From: Burkholderiales bacterium
GTDB lineage: Bacteria > Pseudomonadota > Gammaproteobacteria > Burkholderiales > SHXO01
Assembly (NCBI GenBank): GCA_026125625.1
Contig: JAHCKU010000150.1
Coordinates: forward strand, 1-7,342
DNA length: 7,342 bases
Reading direction: 5' to 3'
This document shows, piece after piece, positions 5,573 to 7,342 of this stretch. The translations under genes were made by a program, and so were the position numbers. The notes below the pieces were generated by a model, which ran no database searches, was not told the origin of the DNA, and saw only the letters and a list, made by a program, of their open reading frames with translations. Position 1 is the first letter of the stretch. Each line of letters opens with the position of its first letter.

Positions 5573-7300
5573 ATGACCAAGTTCGGCATCGGCCAGGCCA
5601 TTACGCGACGTGAAGATCAGCGCCTTCTCACCGGCACCGGGCAGTACCTGGACGATATGTCACTGCCGAACGAGGCGCACGTGGCATTCGTGCGCTCGCC
5701 GCATGCGCATGCGCGCATCGCCAGCATCGACACCGGTGCGGCGACGTCCGCTCCCGGCGTGCTGGCGGTGCTCACCGGTGCGCAGTTGAAGGCCGACGGT
5801 ATCGGTCACTTTCCGATCAATCCTGGCCTGACCAATGCGGCCGGCAAGCCGATGACGGCGCCGCCGTACTATCCCCTCGCAGTGGACGAGGCGCGCTTCG
5901 TCGGCGAGGCGGTGGCAGCGGTCGTCGCGCAAACGCGCCAGCAGGCGCTCGACGCGGTCGAGCAGGTGCAGGTCGATTACGAAGAGCTGCCGGTGGTGGT
6001 GAGCATCGAGCAGGCAATGGCCGCCGATGCGCCGCAGGTGTGGGCGGATGCGCCGGGCAACGTCGCGGCGCAGACCGAGTTCGGCGACCAGGCGGCGACC
6101 GATGCGGGCTTCGCCAAGGCAAAGCACGTCTCGAAGATCCACTTCACCAACCAGCGCTTGGTACCGGTGAGCATGGAGCCGCGCGGCAGCATCGGCGACT
6201 ATGACCAGGCCAGCGGGCGGCTACTGCTGTACACCAGCTGCCAGAATCCGGCTGGCCTGCAGAAGACGCTGGCCGAGGCCATCTTCAAGGTGCCGGCCGA
6301 GCAGGTGCGCGTGCGTGTGGGCGACGTCGGCGGCGGCTTCGGCATGAAGACCATGCTCTACGCCGAAGACGCCGTGTGCGTGTATGCCGCGCGCAAGCTC
6401 GGGCGGCCGGCGCACTGGCGCGCCACGCGCAGCGAGGAATTCCTCGCCGGCACGCACGGCCGAGACCAGATCAACGACGCGGAGCTGGCGTTTGACGCCG
6501 ACGGCAAGATCCTCGGCTTTCGCGTGAACATCGTCGGCAACGTCGGCGCCTATGCCTGCAGCCCCGGTGCGGTGATCGTGGTGGCCGTCGGGCCGAAGGT
6601 CATCACCGGCGTGTATCACATCCCGGCGCTGCACCTGAAAGCGCGCGCCTTCCTGACCAACACCAACATCGTGTCCGCCTATCGTGGCGCCGGCCGTCCG
6701 GAGGCGATCTACCTGATCGAGCGGCTGATGGATCAAGCCGCGGCGGAAATGAAGATGGACCCGGCCGAGCTGCGCCGGCGCATCGGCGCCGTCTTCCAGG
6801 ACTTCGTCCGCTACCAGTTCTCCGCCGCGGAGAACGTCGGCCTGGGCGAGCCGTCGCGCCTCGAGGACCGGGCCCGCATCGCCGGGGCGGTGGAGCGGGC
6901 CGGCGCGGCGGGGGTGGTGGCGGGGCTGCCGCAGGGCTACGACACGGTGCTGGGCGGCTGGTTCGAGCGCGGGCACGAGCTCTCCGCCGGCCAGTGGCAG
7001 AAGCTCGCCGTGGCGCGGGCCTTCATGCGCGACGACGCCGAGCTGCTCATCCTGGACGAGCCGACCGCCTCCATCGACGCCGAGGCGGAGCACGAGCTCT
7101 TCGAGCGCTTCCGCCAGCTCTCGGCGGACCGGACCGCCATCGTCATCTCGCACCGCTTCTCCACCGTCCGCCTGGCCGACCGCATCGCCGTGCTCCACGG
7201 CGGGCGCCTGGAGGAGCTCGGCTCGCACCGGGACCTCCTGGCCCGGGACGGCCGCTACGCCCACCTCTTCCGCCTGCAGGCGCAGGGCTACCTCGACTGA
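5573..7300 (+). CDS. chimeric reading frame: CoxL-like molybdenum hydroxylase N-terminal half joined to ABC exporter ATPase C-terminal half
   Basis: The start is firm: AGAGGA at 5560-5565, 7 nt before the ATG. Residues 1 to about 403 are the N-terminal half of a xanthine dehydrogenase-family molybdopterin-binding large subunit. They show the opening GQAITRREDQRLLTGTGQYLDD, the cofactor-binding VGGGFG (252-257), and AYRGAGRPE (369-377), the loop typical of form II CoxL-like proteins rather than the AYxCSFR of true CO dehydrogenase. Such subunits are normally about 760-800 residues, so roughly half is missing. From about residue 404 the sequence is an ABC exporter nucleotide-binding domain from the Q-loop onward: VFQDF (407-411), signature LSAGQ (470-474), Walker B LLILDEP (491-497) and switch His527. 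It lacks Walker A and the membrane domain. Neither activity is expected from the fused product. Codon usage changes at the join. An assembly chimera is likelier than a natural fusion. Confidence 0.85.
   Translation: MTKFGIGQAITRREDQRLLTGTGQYLDDMSLPNEAHVAFVRSPHAHARIASIDTGAATSAPGVLAVLTGAQLKADGIGHFPINPGLTNAAGKPMTAPPYYPLAVDEARFVGEAVAAVVAQTRQQALDAVEQVQVDYEELPVVVSIEQAMAADAPQVWADAPGNVAAQTEFGDQAATDAGFAKAKHVSKIHFTNQRLVPVSMEPRGSIGDYDQASGRLLLYTSCQNPAGLQKTLAEAIFKVPAEQVRVRVGDVGGGFGMKTMLYAEDAVCVYAARKLGRPAHWRATRSEEFLAGTHGRDQINDAELAFDADGKILGFRVNIVGNVGAYACSPGAVIVVAVGPKVITGVYHIPALHLKARAFLTNTNIVSAYRGAGRPEAIYLIERLMDQAAAEMKMDPAELRRRIGAVFQDFVRYQFSAAENVGLGEPSRLEDRARIAGAVERAGAAGVVAGLPQGYDTVLGGWFERGHELSAGQWQKLAVARAFMRDDAELLILDEPTASIDAEAEHELFERFRQLSADRTAIVISHRFSTVRLADRIAVLHGGRLEELGSHRDLLARDGRYAHLFRLQAQGYLD
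6758..6784 (+). other. chimera junction at a shared DPAELRRR-coding stretch
   Basis: Residues 396-404 (DPAELRRRI) fit both families. CoxL-like subunits commonly continue DPxELRRRN, and ABC exporters of this type commonly read DPAELRRRIGAVFQDF. The breakpoint therefore cannot be placed more finely than this stretch of about 25 nt, which is the kind of short identity that joins unrelated templates. Immediately upstream the codons include CGT, GAT, CAA and GAA; downstream none ends in A or T before the stop. Confidence 0.75.
6758..7300 (+). other. ABC exporter (ABCB-like) ATP-binding domain, C-terminal fragment of foreign composition
   Basis: This 3' part of the chimeric frame encodes about 172-180 residues ending LFRLQAQGYLD. 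In its native gene it would be the last third of a roughly 600-residue half-transporter with six membrane spans, of the group with signatures such as WFERGHELSAGQWQKLAVAR. Q-loop, signature, Walker B, D-loop (SID) and switch His are all present. Walker A should precede the Q-loop and is absent because the sequence upstream is CoxL. All 183 codons from 6749 to the stop end in G or C, unlike any other gene in the window, so a different genomic source is likely. Its substrate is unknown. Confidence 0.8.
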
Positions 7301-7342
7301 TGCGCGGCCTGGAGCAGATCCCCTGGTGCTACGACCTCGGAC
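7300..7342 (+). CDS. start of an unidentified protein (partial)
   Basis: An ATG overlaps the preceding stop in a TGATG arrangement and opens a frame of 14 codons (MRGLEQIPWCYDLG) before the window ends. One-base stop/start overlaps are typical of translationally coupled genes, so it is probably the next gene of the ABC exporter's operon and belongs to the same foreign-composition segment. The fragment is too short to assign. The LExIPWxYD pattern is faintly reminiscent of the N-termini of some SAM-dependent methyltransferases, but I do not claim that. Confidence 0.45.
   Translation, partial: MRGLEQIPWCYDLG

Noticed and set aside
5573..7300. Reading the fused frame as a new redox-coupled ABC transporter
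   Set aside because: The ABC half has no Walker A and no membrane domain, and the CoxL half is truncated. The join lies in shared microhomology and coincides with a composition break, so an artefact or non-functional recombinant is more likely.

Overview
The window reads as GC-rich proteobacterial DNA, most likely a soil or water betaproteobacterium. This rests on general features only: high-GC codon use, TAAAAT/TACAAT-type -10 boxes, a palindromic intergenic repeat of the CGTCATTCC...GGAATCCAG type, and familiar CUT1 sugar-transporter and CoxL-like genes. No rRNA or other marker gene is present, so the taxonomy is an inference.

Layout: (1) 2-3094, plus strand: the 3' end of a solute-binding protein gene, two CUT1 permeases and a UgpC/MalK-type ATPase, with junctions of 1-8 nt. 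This is one ABC sugar (or sugar-phosphate/polyol) import operon, and its substrate cannot be read from the sequence. (2) 3095-3175: a short convergent gap holding two adjacent hairpins. (3) 3176-5144, minus strand: a methyltransferase with an N-terminal signal peptide and, upstream of it, an MFS transporter. (4) 5145-5572: a non-coding stretch holding seven 28-30 bp tandem palindromic units, bounded by two inverted copies of a 28 bp REP-like hairpin. (5) 5573-7300, plus strand: one uninterrupted reading frame that begins as a form II CoxL-like molybdenum hydroxylase large subunit and switches in mid-protein to the C-terminal half of an ABC exporter ATPase. (6) 7300-7342: the start of another reading frame.

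The standout observation is the CoxL/ABC switch at about 6758-6784. The two families share a DPAELRRR-like stretch exactly at the join. Downstream of it codon usage jumps to 183 consecutive codons ending in G or C. Both halves lack essential parts: the CoxL half lacks about half of its Mo-cofactor domain, and the ABC half lacks its membrane domain and Walker A. The most economical reading is a chimeric assembly, or an illegitimate recombination at microhomology, rather than a new two-domain enzyme. Everything after about 6784 should be treated as possibly coming from a different genome. I found no convincing undescribed system. The repeat block and the apparently exported methyltransferase are the other points worth a look.
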